The position numbers and the translations under genes were made by a program. A DNA stretch of 43,789 nt from Micromonospora sp. ATCC 39149 (GTDB lineage Bacteria; Actinomycetota; Actinomycetes; Mycobacteriales; Micromonosporaceae). Within the stretch, counting starts at the first letter, position 1, and each line of letters opens with the position of its first letter. Below, in pieces: positions 1 through 7,976 of this stretch. The DNA is taken from the NCBI RefSeq assembly GCF_000158815.1, contig NZ_GG657738.1:5006324-5050112 (forward strand), written 5' to 3'. The notes under the pieces are model-generated. The model was not told the DNA's origin, ran no database searches, and worked only from the letters and a program-made list of their open reading frames with translations.

Positions 1-326
1 GTGACCGACCCGCGCGAGCTGGAACTGCCAGGACGTCGGCCTGATCACCATGGTAGACCCGGAAACCGGTCGGCGGCGGGAGGTCTTCACCGGCGACCGC
101 CGGCTGCGCGCCCGGTACGCCGAGGCGGCCCTCGCCCAGCGCGACCAGGTCCGCCAGGTGCTGCGCCGGTGCGAGGGCGGCCCACCTGCCGCTGCGCACC
201 GACCGGGACTGGTGCGCCGACATCGTCCGGCACGTGCACGCCCAGCGCCGGCTCGCCCTGGCCCCGGCGGCCGGCCGGGCCGGCCCGACGCCCCGGCCCG
301 GCGCGCCGCGGGGAGGTGCCGCGTGA
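1..326 (+). pseudogene. DUF58-family protein, C-terminal part, frameshifted
   Basis: This is the 3' end of a DUF58 protein; the 5' end lies outside the window. DUF58 proteins usually sit between a MoxR AAA-ATPase and von Willebrand A proteins, which fits the next gene. The family-like sequence is spread over three frames: VTDPRELELP in frame 1 (1-30), then VGLITMVDPETG in frame 2 (about 32-170), then HLPLRTDRDWCADIV in frame 3 (183 to the TGA at 324-326). Each step equals one extra base, near 30 and near 170. The stop overlaps the GTG of the next gene (GTGA), which supports frame 3 as the true ending. Either the gene is decayed or, more likely given the same pattern elsewhere in the window, the sequence holds insertion errors. 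Family assignment is good; intactness is not decided. Confidence 0.7.
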
Positions 327-1285
327 CCTGGCAGTCGCCCCTGCGGCTCTGGCTGCTGCTCGGCGTCGCCGCGCTCGCCGTCGGCTACCTGCTGGCCCAG
401 CGCCGCCACAGCCGGTACGCGGTCCGCTTCACCAATCTGCGGCTGCTCGACCGGGTGGCCCCGGACCGCCCGGCGTGGCGGCGGCACGTGCCGGCGGGCC
501 TGTTCCTGGCCATGCTGGCGCTGCTGGTGGTGGGCTTTGCCCGGCCCAGCGCCGAGGTCCGGGTGCCCCGGGAACGCGCCACCGTCATGGTGGCGGTCGA
601 CGTGTCCACCTCGATGCTCGCCTCCGACGTGAAGCCGGACCGGCTCAGCGCCGCCAAGGACGCGGCCCGGCGCTTCGTCGACGGCCTGCCCGACGAGTTC
701 AACGTCGGGTTGGTCGCGTTCGCCGGCAGCGCCGCCGTGCTGGTGCCGCCCGGCACCGACCGGGAGGCCCTGCACGACGGCATCGAACGCCTCGCCGAGG
801 GCAGCACCGGTGTGCAGGGCACCGCCATCGGGGAGGCGATCAACACCTCCCTCGGCGCGGTGAGAGGGTTGGACAGCCAGGCCGCGAAGGACCTGCCACC
901 GGCCCGGATCATCCTGCTCTCCGACGGCGCGAACACCTCCGGCATGGACCCGATGGAGGCCGCCGCCGAGGCGGTCGACGCGAAGGTGTTTTGTGCACAC
1001 TTTTTTCGTTCGGCACCCCGTTTTTGTTTCGTCGACCGGGGCGGTCGTCCCATCCAGGTGCCGGTGGACGGGCAGACCCTGAAGGCGGTCTTCGATTCCA
1101 CCGGCGGCGGGTTTCACTAGGCGACCAGCCGCGAGGAGCTGCGGGCGGTGTACGAGGACATCGGCACCTCCGTCGGCTACCGCACCCAGCGGCAGGACGT
1201 CTCCGCCCGGTTCATCGGGCTCGGGCTGGTGCTGGCCATGGGGGCGGCGGCGGGATCGATGCGGTGGTTCTCCCGGCTGCCCTGA
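323..1285 (+). pseudogene. von Willebrand factor A (BatA-like) membrane protein, interrupted
   Basis: Membrane-anchored VWA protein of the MoxR/DUF58/VWA type, 320 codons if intact. The GTG at 323 overlaps the previous stop. Two N-terminal membrane segments are visible (LWLLLGVAALAVGYLL, then LFLAMLALLVVGFA), followed by a VWA domain with the metal-site motif DVSTSM and LLSDGANTSG. A C-terminal membrane segment (GLVLAMGAAAG) ends at the TGA 1283-1285. Two lesions break it. A T-rich patch at 989-1027 replaces what should read roughly as a V-H-T-x-S-F-G-T-P strand; the frame slips three times by +1 and returns to register. A TAG at 1118-1120 then stands where a Glu codon (GAG) is expected, with coding continuing in the same frame as ATSREELRAVYED. 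Family function (chaperone- or stress-linked MoxR systems) is general knowledge; the role here is unknown. Confidence 0.75.
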
Positions 1286-1356
1286 ACGGCCGCCTTGTGC
1301 GCGGCTGGCCGGAACGGCCGGACATCCGGAAGAGACGCGGACGTGAGGAGCAGCGG

Positions 1357-2220
1357 ATGGCAGTACAGACCGGACTGGGCGAGCCGCGCGGGCCGTGGTT
1401 CGTCTCGCCCGACCTCGATGCCGACCGGCGCGGCCGGCGGGAGGTACCGGGTCGGGGCGGCGACGACCGGCGGTGGAGCTGGCAGGGCCGATTGCTGGCC
1501 GCCGCCGGGGTGGTGGCGCTGTCCACCCTGTCCGGGGCGGCGGCCGGCGCCTGGGTCGCCGACTCCGCCGCCGCGCCGGGCCCGACGGCGGCGTCCGCCG
1601 CGCCGGTTCCGGCGGAGCTGGTGACCGCTGCCGAGCGGACCGTGCCGGGGGTGGTGTCTGTGCTGGTCGGCGGGGGCACCGGGGGCTCGGCGACCGGCTC
1701 CGGGTTCGCCATCGACGATCAGCAACACCTGATCACCAACGACCACATCCTGGCCAAGGGCGGCGGTGCGGCGGTGACGGTGGAGCTGCCGGACGGCCGG
1801 CGGTTCGCCGCCGAGGTGGTCGGCCGGGAGCCGGGCAGCGACCTGGCCGTGCTCCGGGTGCCCCCGGGCGCCGGCCTGGCCCCGTTGCCGCTGGCCAAGC
1901 CGGGCGCGACCCGGGTCGGCGAGCCGGTGCTGGCGGTCGGCTCCCCGCTCGGGCTGGCCGGCACGGTTACCGCGGGTATCGTCAGCGCGCTCGACCGTCA
2001 GGTGCGCCTCGGCGCGAACCGGCACCGCGCCGTGCAGACCGACGCGTCCATCAATCCGGGCAACTCCGGCGGCCCGCTGGTCAACGCCCGAGGTGAGGTG
2101 GTCGGGGTGAACACCGCCATCGCCACCATCGACGGCAGCGGGTCCATCGGCATCGGCTTCGCCATCCCGATCGAGCAGGTGCGGCAGAGCGCCGACGCGA
2201 TCATCGGCAAGGGCGGCTGA
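1357..2220 (+). CDS. Trypsin-like serine protease (S1C, HtrA-type without PDZ)
   Basis: Predicted 287-residue membrane-anchored or exported serine protease. The start ATG at 1357 has a GAGGAG Shine-Dalgarno at 1345-1350. Residues 1-45 are charged and cytoplasmic-like, then a hydrophobic segment (about 48-70, LLAAAGVVALSTLSGAAAGA) acts as signal anchor, then an Ala/Pro linker. The catalytic triad is readable: His130 in TNDHIL, Asp162 in SDLAVLRV and Ser237 in GNSGGPLV. No PDZ domain follows, so the protein is shorter than classical DegP. The open frame continues upstream to base 1, but that part is a shadow of the DUF58/VWA genes. It lies 71 bases after the VWA gene in the same direction, so co-transcription is possible. 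The substrate is unknown; envelope protein quality control is the usual role of the family. Confidence 0.85.
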   Translation: MAVQTGLGEPRGPWFVSPDLDADRRGRREVPGRGGDDRRWSWQGRLLAAAGVVALSTLSGAAAGAWVADSAAAPGPTAASAAPVPAELVTAAERTVPGVVSVLVGGGTGGSATGSGFAIDDQQHLITNDHILAKGGGAAVTVELPDGRRFAAEVVGREPGSDLAVLRVPPGAGLAPLPLAKPGATRVGEPVLAVGSPLGLAGTVTAGIVSALDRQVRLGANRHRAVQTDASINPGNSGGPLVNARGEVVGVNTAIATIDGSGSIGIGFAIPIEQVRQSADAIIGKGG

Positions 2221-2249
2221 CCTGGGCGGGGTTCGCCGTCCCGCCCGGG
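2221..2249 (+). terminator. Hairpin after the protease gene
   Basis: A GC-rich inverted repeat directly follows the protease stop: arms 2221-2230 and 2240-2249 form a 10-bp stem with one G-T pair and a 9-base loop. There is no T run, as is common for actinobacterial terminators. Confidence 0.5.
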
Positions 2250-2362
2250 ACGGAAGGGAAAGTGTCAGATACCGGGCGCCGCCGCCGGCATGGGCGACGG
2301 CCGGGCCAGCACCGCGTCCCTCGGCGACCCCCGTAGCCACCCACGGTGCCCGCGCGGGGCGC

Positions 2363-2368
2363 TAGCCT
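2363..2368 (+). promoter_or_regulatory. -10 box TAGCCT, leaderless start of arfB
   Basis: TAGCCT ends 7 bases before the GTG at 2375, so transcription would start at or next to the start codon. No Shine-Dalgarno is present. No convincing -35 box is visible. Confidence 0.55.
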
Positions 2369-2374
2369 TTTGGC

Positions 2375-2800
2375 GTGGACGACGGACTGCGGGTGACCGA
2401 CCGGCTGATCGTGCCGGGTGCCGAGCTGCGGGAGCGGTTCTCCCGCTCGTCGGGCCCGGGTGGGCAGGGCGTCAACACCACCGACTCGCGCGTAGAGCTG
2501 AGCTTCGACGTGGCCGGCTCGCCGAGCCTGACCGAGTCGCTGCGCGCCCGGGCCCTGGACCGCCTGGCCGGCCGGCTCGTCGACGGGGTGCTCACCGTCG
2601 CCGCCAGCGAACACCGGGCCCAGCTCGCCAACCGGGAGGCCGCCCGGGAGCGGATGGCGGCGCTGCTGGGCGAGGCGGTCGCCCCGCCGCCCCCGCCGCG
2701 CCGCCCGACCCGCCCGTCGCGGGGCGCGAAGGAACGCCGCCTCGCCGACAAGAAGCGCCAAGCGCAGCGCAAGCGCGACCGCCGCGTCGACGGCGACTGA
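2375..2800 (+). CDS. arfB: Alternative ribosome-rescue factor / peptidyl-tRNA hydrolase ArfB
   Basis: 141-residue protein of the class I release-factor-like ArfB (YaeJ) family, which hydrolyses peptidyl-tRNA on ribosomes stalled without a stop codon. Residues 8-70 hold the RF-1 domain; the catalytic motif GPGGQGVN has its GGQ at 29-31. The basic C-terminal tail (about 105-141, rich in Lys/Arg and including KERRLADKKRQAQRKR) is the part that in this family enters the empty mRNA channel. The length matches the family (about 140). There is no codon-recognition domain, which excludes a normal RF1/RF2. The GTG start is placed by the -10 box 7 bases upstream, suggesting a leaderless mRNA. It is a single gene between hairpins and an unrelated acetyltransferase. 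Confidence 0.93.
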   Translation: MDDGLRVTDRLIVPGAELRERFSRSSGPGGQGVNTTDSRVELSFDVAGSPSLTESLRARALDRLAGRLVDGVLTVAASEHRAQLANREAARERMAALLGEAVAPPPPPRRPTRPSRGAKERRLADKKRQAQRKRDRRVDGD

Positions 2801-2870
2801 TCGTGGCGCCGCCGGTCGCCGGGGCGAAATGGCGGGCGGTGGGCGGGCGTCGCCCGTAGTCTGCCCGGGC

Positions 2871-3584
2871 ATGAACACCGATCCGACGCCCGACTTCTCC
2901 GTCAAGCCGACCCTCGCCGGGCAGCGGGTGCTCCTGCGCCCGTTCGTCGCCGACGACGTGTCGACCTTCCGCGCCGCCCTGACCGACCCCGAGGTGTGCC
3001 GGCTGACCGGCAGCCCGCCCGAGGAGCACGACGAGCAGCGGCTGCGCGAGTGGTACGGCAGCCGCAACGCGCAGGCCGATCGGCTCGACCTGGCCGTCGT
3101 CGACCGCGCCACCGGCGAATGCGTCGGCGAGGTCGTCCTCAACCAGTGGGACGAGGGGAACCGTAGCTGCAACTTCCGCACCCTGTTCGCCGCGAACGGC
3201 CGCGACCGGGGCCTGGGCACGGAGGCGGTCCGGCTGGTCGTCGGGTACGGCTTCGAACGGCTCGGCCTGCACCGGATCTCGCTGGAGGTGTTCGCCTTCA
3301 ACCCCCGGGCCCGCCGGGTCTACGAGAAGGTCGGCTTCGTCGCCGAGGGGGTGCTGCGCCAGGTACTGCGTGACGGCGACGACTGGGTCGACGCCACCGT
3401 CATGTCGATCCTCGCCCCCGAGTGGGCGACGCACCGCGGCCATCCGGAACGTCCCGCGGAAGGAACGCTGCGGGGCGGCGTACGGGAGGCGGTTGAGCCG
3501 GACGCGGCGGTCTGGCCGAATGGCTCCGGAGGCAACAGGGCCGTCACCGATCGCGCACCGTCGGGTGACACAGCCAGTGGTTGA
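2871..3584 (+). CDS. GNAT acetyltransferase, RimJ/RimL type
   Basis: 237-residue GCN5-type N-acetyltransferase. LAGQRVLLRPFVADD opens the domain. The acetyl-CoA loop is seen in NGRDRGLGTEAVRL, followed by LGLHRISLEVFAFNPRARRVYEKVGF, the typical RimJ/RimL ending that includes the family's N-x-RA-x-x-x-Y-x-K-x-GF signature. The ATG at 2871 was chosen because TAGTCT lies at 2857-2862, 9 bases upstream, and because the domain starts soon after; an in-frame ATG at 2829 is unlikely. About 40 C-terminal residues beyond the usual end are low-complexity and overlap the 3' end of the convergent gene by 41 bases, so read-through past an ancestral stop is possible. The substrate is unknown (protein N-terminus or small amine). 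Confidence 0.85.
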   Translation: MNTDPTPDFSVKPTLAGQRVLLRPFVADDVSTFRAALTDPEVCRLTGSPPEEHDEQRLREWYGSRNAQADRLDLAVVDRATGECVGEVVLNQWDEGNRSCNFRTLFAANGRDRGLGTEAVRLVVGYGFERLGLHRISLEVFAFNPRARRVYEKVGFVAEGVLRQVLRDGDDWVDATVMSILAPEWATHRGHPERPAEGTLRGGVREAVEPDAAVWPNGSGGNRAVTDRAPSGDTASG

Positions 3585-4254
3585 AGTCCCAGCTGAAGAC
3601 CGAGGTGCAGGTCATCCGTTGCACGCCGGGCTTGAAGCCCCACAGGTCTAGCCGGCCGAGGCCGTGCGCGGTCAGTTCCGCCGCCGCCGGATCGGTCGTC
3701 GGCAGGTCCGTGTCGTCGAGCAGCACCAGGCCGGCCGGGTCGAGGTACTTCGGGGCGACCCGGGCGCAGACGGTGCGGGACGCGCCGTCGATCACCACCA
3801 CGTCCCAGGGAGCCCCGTCGGCGATCGCCGCCACGTACGGGGAGTCCGCCGAGCCGTCCCACCAGCCGTCGTCGCACGGCGCGTGCCGGATCTCCCCGTT
3901 GGTCGGCTGGGGAAGCTGGGCGAACCAGGAGGCGTCGTGTTCGACGGAGACGATCTCGCCCACCCGTCCCGGGCGGGCGAACCAGGAGGTCGACGACCCC
4001 GAGCCGTACTCGAACACCCGCACCCGGGGGTGCAGCACCTCGTCCAGCCACCGCACGGCGGCGTAACTGAACCAGGGCAGCGGCTGGCCGTCGCCGTCGA
4101 CGGGGGCGGCACCCACCGACCGGTGCCAGCCCTGCCGACGCAGGGTGGCGAGGGCCTCCAGCGACGTCCGCGCCTCCCGGCGGGAGCGGGGAATGCCGGG
4201 GGCGGTCCGTTGGATCAGGCCCCGCGCCCGCACGGCGAGTGATCGTCTGGCCAT
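3544..4254 (-). CDS. Putative class I SAM-dependent methyltransferase-like protein
   Basis: 236 residues. The start ATG at 4254 is preceded by GAGGAACGGAG, a good ribosome site. A Rossmann-type glycine motif, FEYGSGSST, lies at residues 81-89, followed by a beta strand ending in an acidic residue (SVEHDASW) and a later strand VVVIDGASR near 146-154. This order matches motifs I, II and IV of class I methyltransferases. The first 80 residues are basic and helical without a signal peptide. The C-terminus (FSWDFNHWLCHP) is not a pattern I can assign. I cannot name a substrate. It is followed downstream by the overlapping tail of the acetyltransferase on the other strand, and it lies 84 bases after the next minus-strand gene, so the two may be co-transcribed. 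Confidence 0.6.
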   Translation of the reverse strand: MARRSLAVRARGLIQRTAPGIPRSRREARTSLEALATLRRQGWHRSVGAAPVDGDGQPLPWFSYAAVRWLDEVLHPRVRVFEYGSGSSTSWFARPGRVGEIVSVEHDASWFAQLPQPTNGEIRHAPCDDGWWDGSADSPYVAAIADGAPWDVVVIDGASRTVCARVAPKYLDPAGLVLLDDTDLPTTDPAAAELTAHGLGRLDLWGFKPGVQRMTCTSVFSWDFNHWLCHPTVRDR

Positions 4255-4338
4255 GGTGCTCCGTTCCTCGGGTTCCCGCGTACAGGGAGCCAACGAACGA
4301 CGAGCACGAAAGGTGATGAAAGGTGCCAAACCGGGTGG

Positions 4339-5208
4339 TCAGGCTCCCAGCGCGGCGAGCAGGCGGGCGCGCAGCCCGGCGGCCCGCTCGGCGAAGCCCC
4401 GCTGGGCGGCGGCGTACTCGGCCCGCCCCTCCGCCGTCTCCACCCGCACCGGCGGGTACCCGAGCGCGGCGAGGTCGTAGGGGCTGGCCCGCATGTCCAA
4501 AGCGCGGATCTCGCGGGCCAGCGCGAACGCGTCCGCCACCAGCTCGCTCGGCACCAGCGGGGAGAGCTTGTACGCCCACTTGTACAGGTCCATGTTGGCG
4601 TGCAGACAGCCCGGCTGCTCCAGCTCGTGCTGGCGCTCCCGGCTCGGGGTGAGCACGTTCAGCGGCCGGGCCGGCGCGGTGAAGAACCGGTACGCGTCGA
4701 AGTGGCTGCACCGCACGCCCCGCTCCTCGACGACCTCGGCGGTCCGCTCCGGGCTGAGCCGCAGGGGCCACGCGTTGTGGCGGACCTCGTCCTGGGTCTG
4801 CCGGTAGACCATCGCCCACTCGTGCATACCGAAGCAGCCCAGGTGCGCCGGCCGGCCCGCGGTCGCCGCGAGCAGGGCGCGGATCCAGCCGACCGACTCC
4901 GCCCGCCGGGCGCGTACCCCCTCGGTGTCGAGGGTGAGCCCGGCGGCGGCGGCGCGGTAGTCCCGGCCGAACTCGGCCGGGTCCGCGCCGCGCAGCACCA
5001 CCCCCGCGCCCGGGTGCCAGCGGCGCAACTGGGCGGGACGGTGCGAGTAGTAGGTGAAGAGGAAGTCCTCCACCGGGTGCTTCCGCCCGGTGCGGCGGCG
5101 GGCCAGGTGCGGGGCCAGCCACGCGTCTACCCGCTCCTCGTGGGCGCGGCGCCGGGCCTGCCACTCGGCCAGGTCGAGCGGCACAGCGGAGGCGAGGGCG
5201 GCGGTCAC
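4339..5208 (-). CDS. Conserved actinobacterial protein, often labelled 3-methyladenine DNA glycosylase
   Basis: 289 residues, soluble, no signal or membrane segment. It belongs to a conserved actinobacterial family that databases tend to call 3-methyladenine DNA glycosylase, a label I regard as weakly supported: I see no helix-hairpin-helix or AlkA-type motif. Recognisable conserved stretches are HPVEDFLFTYYSHRP (about 44-58), GCFGMHEWAMVYR (about 124-136), RCSHFDAYRFFTAPARPLN and CLHANMDLYKWAYKL. The many conserved His, Asp, Tyr and Trp residues suggest an enzyme. The ATG at 5208 is the first in the frame. It precedes the methyltransferase-like gene by 84 bases in the same direction, so the pair may be one transcription unit. 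Confidence 0.6.
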   Translation of the reverse strand: MTAALASAVPLDLAEWQARRRAHEERVDAWLAPHLARRRTGRKHPVEDFLFTYYSHRPAQLRRWHPGAGVVLRGADPAEFGRDYRAAAAGLTLDTEGVRARRAESVGWIRALLAATAGRPAHLGCFGMHEWAMVYRQTQDEVRHNAWPLRLSPERTAEVVEERGVRCSHFDAYRFFTAPARPLNVLTPSRERQHELEQPGCLHANMDLYKWAYKLSPLVPSELVADAFALAREIRALDMRASPYDLAALGYPPVRVETAEGRAEYAAAQRGFAERAAGLRARLLAALGA

Positions 5209-5257
5209 CGGACCAGCGTACGACCGTCACCGGGCCTTTCCCGCCGGTGGCCGCGCC

Positions 5258-6679
5258 TCAGGGCACGTCGACCCGCACCCCGGCGGAGAACACCCCGCTG
5301 CGCAGCTCCAATCGCTTCGGCCGGTCCGCGCCGTCGACCGTGAACACCAGCGGCAGCACCAGCCGACTGCCCGCGGCGAGGGGCTGGGCGAAGACGTCCC
5401 GCCCCTGGTTGGCCAGCCGGGTGGCAGGCTCGTCGGTGCTGACGAAGGTGCCGCCCGGCAGGTACGCCCGCTGCATCTGGCCGTGCCAGGTCTGCTGCTC
5501 GGGGGTGAGGTTGCGCACCCCGACCGTGGCCTGGCACTGCCGCGCGGCGGCGGACGGCGTCGACGAGCAGGCGATCCGGTAGACGGTGAACTCCAGCGCC
5601 TGCTCCCGCAGCGGCACGCCGAGCACCCCGGTCGTGCCCGTACCCACCCAGGCCCCGGCGGTCGGCTGCTTGGTCGTGTCGATCGCGGCGACCCGCCGGG
5701 TGGCCGTCACCGTCGCGGCCCCCACCACGCCGGCCAGGACCGCGACGGCACCCCCCACCACCAGCCACACCGGGGGCTTGCGGCGGCGGGCCACGGCCAC
5801 GGGCGTGACCGGACGGGGATACCCGCCATCCGGGCCGGTCGCCGCCGGCCCGCGCCGGCCGGTGAACCCGGCACCGGCACCGGTACCGGCGAAGACGGTC
5901 CCCGTGCCGGCGCGTCCGGTCGCCGAGTGCGCGGCGGGGCTGCCCGCGCCGGTGGCGCCGGTGGCTGCCCGCGCGCGGCGGTGCCGCTGCCACCACCAGA
6001 GCCCGCCGACCGTGAGCAGGAGCACCCCGGCCAGCGCGGCGAGCAGCGCCGGGGGCCGCCGCCACGCCGGCGCGGGGGTGGCCTGGGCCGCCGGCGCCGC
6101 GGCGCGGTCCCAGGTCGCGGTCGCGCAGTCGTACGGTCGGTTGCCGTTGGCGGCGAAGGCACAGGCCGGCGCGGACAGGGCGCGCCCCGGGGCGGCGGTG
6201 GTGAGCGCCGTGTGCAGGGTCGTGGTGCTGCGCGCCGGGAGCCGGAGCTGCCACGTCACCTCGGTGGTGGCGGCCGAGCGGGTGGTCCGCCCGCCTGGCG
6301 TGACCCAGGTCGGCGACGTCCCGGGCGGCAGTTCCTGGCGCACGGTGGTGGCCACGGGCAGGCTGCCGGTGTTGCGCACCTGGACCTGGTAGCCCGGGGC
6401 CGGCGTGCCGGCCGGCGTGACCACCACCGTCACTGGTGACGGTGCGCCCTGCGTCGGCACCACCACGGACGGGGAGACCAGCGGTGGCGCTGCGGCGTCC
6501 GGCTGCGTCGGTGTCGGTGTCACGGTGGCCGCCGCCGCGCGGAACGCCCCCGGCGGTGCCGCCGCCTTGGGTGCCGCCGCGTTGGGTGCCGCCGGGGGCA
6601 GCGCCGGCACGGCGGCGAGAATGCCGAGGCAGTGTACGAACACTGCGAGGGCCCTGTGGTGTCGTCTCGATGCAGGCAT
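5258..6679 (-). CDS. Secreted/membrane protein with two C-proximal TM helices and DUF4352-like domain
   Basis: 473 residues. The ATG at 6679 has GGAGG 8 bases upstream; the longer open frame further upstream lacks coding signs. A signal peptide covers about 8-33 (ALAVFVHCLGILAAVPA), then a Pro/Thr/Ala-rich stretch and a beta-rich module (about 85-190) with VTVVVTPAGTPAPG and the strand pattern of DUF11/CARDB-like repeats. A first TM helix is at about 207-228 (LLAALAGVLLLTVGGLWWW), a Gly/Ala/Thr-rich cytoplasmic loop follows, and a second TM at about 302-324. The C-terminal about 130 residues are extracellular and resemble DUF4352/telokin-like beta domains (ATVGVRNLTPEQQTW, LPLVFTVDG). TAACCT (complement of 6702-6707) could be its -10. 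No enzymatic motif; a cell-surface role is inferred. Confidence 0.65.
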   Translation of the reverse strand: MPASRRHHRALAVFVHCLGILAAVPALPPAAPNAAAPKAAAPPGAFRAAAATVTPTPTQPDAAAPPLVSPSVVVPTQGAPSPVTVVVTPAGTPAPGYQVQVRNTGSLPVATTVRQELPPGTSPTWVTPGGRTTRSAATTEVTWQLRLPARSTTTLHTALTTAAPGRALSAPACAFAANGNRPYDCATATWDRAAAPAAQATPAPAWRRPPALLAALAGVLLLTVGGLWWWQRHRRARAATGATGAGSPAAHSATGRAGTGTVFAGTGAGAGFTGRRGPAATGPDGGYPRPVTPVAVARRRKPPVWLVVGGAVAVLAGVVGAATVTATRRVAAIDTTKQPTAGAWVGTGTTGVLGVPLREQALEFTVYRIACSSTPSAAARQCQATVGVRNLTPEQQTWHGQMQRAYLPGGTFVSTDEPATRLANQGRDVFAQPLAAGSRLVLPLVFTVDGADRPKRLELRSGVFSAGVRVDVP

Positions 6680-6832
6680 ACGAACGAACCTCCGGTAGCC
6701 GAGGTTAGGGGCCGCGACCCGTCGTGTGGGTACGAAGCGGCGAACCCGGCCCCCGGCGGCGGCCTGCGGCGTACGCTGGCCCGTCGCGGACCTCGGACGG
6801 CCGGTGCTGACGCCGGGCCGCGCGGGCGGGGC

Positions 6833-6838
6833 TAGATT
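6833..6838 (+). promoter_or_regulatory. -10 box TAGATT, leaderless start
   Basis: TAGATT ends 7 bases before the GTG at 6845, and no Shine-Dalgarno is present between them. CTGACG at 6807-6812 is a possible but distant (20-base) -35. Confidence 0.55.
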
Positions 6839-6844
6839 GGCCAG

Positions 6845-7648
6845 GTGCGTATCGCTCGTTTCGCTCATGCCAAGGGAATGTCGTTCGGGGTCGTCGAGGG
6901 CGAACCGGGGGCGGGCCCGGAGGGCCTGACCATCGCCGAGATCGAGGGCCACCCATTCGGCCAGATCCAGTTCAGCGGCGCCCGGTGGGCGCTCTCCGAT
7001 GTCCGGCTGCTCTCCCCGATCCTGCCCAGCAAGGTGGTCTGCGTCGGTCGCAACTACGCCGAGCACGCCGCCGAGCTCGGCAACGAGGTGCCCAAGGAGC
7101 CACTGCTCTTCCTCAAGCCGTCCACCTCCGTGATCGGGCCACGGGACGCCATCCGGCTGCCGATCTTCTCCAAGCAGGTCGAGCACGAGGCCGAGCTGGC
7201 CGTGGTGATCGGCGCGCCGGGCGCCCGCCGGGCCGACCGGGCCGCCGCCGAGCGGGCGATCTTCGGCTACACCTGCGCCAACGACGTCACCGCGCGGGAC
7301 CTCCAGCGCTCCGACGGGCAGTGGACCCGGGCCAAGGGCTTCGACTCGTTCTGCCCCATCGGCCCGTGGATCACCACCGGACTCGACGTCACCGACCTGG
7401 AGGTCCGGTGCGAGGTGGGCCGCAACCCGGAGGAGATGGAGGTGCGGCAGCTCGGCCGTACCCGGGACATGGTCTTCGACGTGCCGGCCCTGGTGTCGTA
7501 CGTGTCGCACGTGATGACGCTGCTCCCCGGGGACGTGGTCCTCACGGGCACTCCGGCAGGGGTTAGCCCGCTCACGGAGGGGGATACGGTCACGGTGCGT
7601 ATCGAGGGGATCGGGGAGCTGAGCAACCCGGTGGTCCCGGTGACCTGA
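6845..7648 (+). CDS. Fumarylacetoacetate hydrolase family protein
   Basis: 267 residues, the usual length for the FAH/HpcE-like family, which cleaves or isomerises C-C bonds in acylpyruvates and related oxo-acids using a divalent metal. The core starts at KVVCVGRNYAEHAAELG. The metal ligands can be placed as Glu115 and Glu117 (VEHEAELAVV) and Asp147 (CANDVTARDLQ). The closing motif GDVVLTGTPAGV is present. The substrate cannot be told from sequence. In Mycobacterium tuberculosis a homologue (Rv2993c) sits in the same leuCD neighbourhood near the tRNA-Glu genes, so this is conserved synteny rather than a catabolic cluster. The GTG start is positioned by the -10 box, pointing to a leaderless transcript. 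A tRNA cluster follows in the same direction. Confidence 0.9.
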   Translation: MRIARFAHAKGMSFGVVEGEPGAGPEGLTIAEIEGHPFGQIQFSGARWALSDVRLLSPILPSKVVCVGRNYAEHAAELGNEVPKEPLLFLKPSTSVIGPRDAIRLPIFSKQVEHEAELAVVIGAPGARRADRAAAERAIFGYTCANDVTARDLQRSDGQWTRAKGFDSFCPIGPWITTGLDVTDLEVRCEVGRNPEEMEVRQLGRTRDMVFDVPALVSYVSHVMTLLPGDVVLTGTPAGVSPLTEGDTVTVRIEGIGELSNPVVPVT

Positions 7649-7699
7649 GCCGTCGGGAAGCCCGAAGCCGCAGGCCAGATGCGGTTTCGGGCCCCCGAT

Positions 7700-7728
7700 T
7701 TGGCCTGCCGGAGGTGGGAGGGTAAAGT
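7700..7728 (+). promoter_or_regulatory. Promoter of tRNA-Gln
   Basis: TTGGCC (7700-7705), a 17-base spacer and TAAAGT (7723-7728) make a good housekeeping-sigma promoter 45 bases upstream of the mature tRNA-Gln. Confidence 0.6.
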
Positions 7729-7773
7729 TTCTCTCCGGTGCCGCAAGGCACGAACGGCACCGCGAGGTGCCAA

Positions 7774-7845
7774 TGGGGTATGGGGTAATTGGCAGCCCGA
7801 CTGATTCTGGTTCAGTTAGTCTAGGTTCGAGTCCTGGTACCCCAG
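7774..7845 (+). tRNA. tRNA-Gln (CTG)
   Basis: Complete cloverleaf of 72 bases. Acceptor stem TGGGGTA pairs with TACCCCA (7838-7844), anticodon stem ACTGA/TCAGT holds the loop TTCTGGT with anticodon CTG, and the T loop is GTTCGAGTC. The U1-A72 first pair is typical of tRNA-Gln. The discriminator is G7845; CCA is not encoded. Confidence 0.95.
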
Positions 7846-7895
7846 CAACCGGTGTTCGTGAGAGCGTCGGTCGCTGGATCAAGCTGGGGAGCGGC

Positions 7896-7918
7896 CCTGG
7901 CCCGCCGAGCGGGCCAGG
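7896..7918 (+). terminator. Hairpin between tRNA-Gln and tRNA-Glu
   Basis: Perfect 10-bp stem (7896-7905 with 7909-7918) and a 3-base loop CGA, 51 bases after tRNA-Gln. It has no T run but is strong enough to end the tRNA-Gln transcript. Confidence 0.5.
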
Positions 7919-7929
7919 ATGATCTCTGG

Positions 7930-7935
7930 TAGAGT
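7930..7935 (+). promoter_or_regulatory. -10 box TAGAGT of tRNA-Glu copy 1
   Basis: TAGAGT lies 42 bases before the tRNA. The matching TAGACT stands in the same place before copy 2, and the leader after it is nearly identical, so it is probably functional. No clear -35 is visible. Confidence 0.5.
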
Positions 7936-7976
7936 TCAGCGGCACCGTCCGGCAGGGCGGTGAAGCAAAAGGTTCT

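Noticed and set aside
1..2220. One 739-codon open frame covering the left edge through the protease
   Set aside because: Only the part from 1357 codes. The rest is Arg/Gly/Pro-rich shadow of the DUF58 and VWA genes in another frame.
5258..7945. 895-codon minus frame running through the FAH-family gene
   Set aside because: Its upstream two fifths are antisense to the FAH-family gene. The real start at 6679 has a Shine-Dalgarno and a signal peptide.
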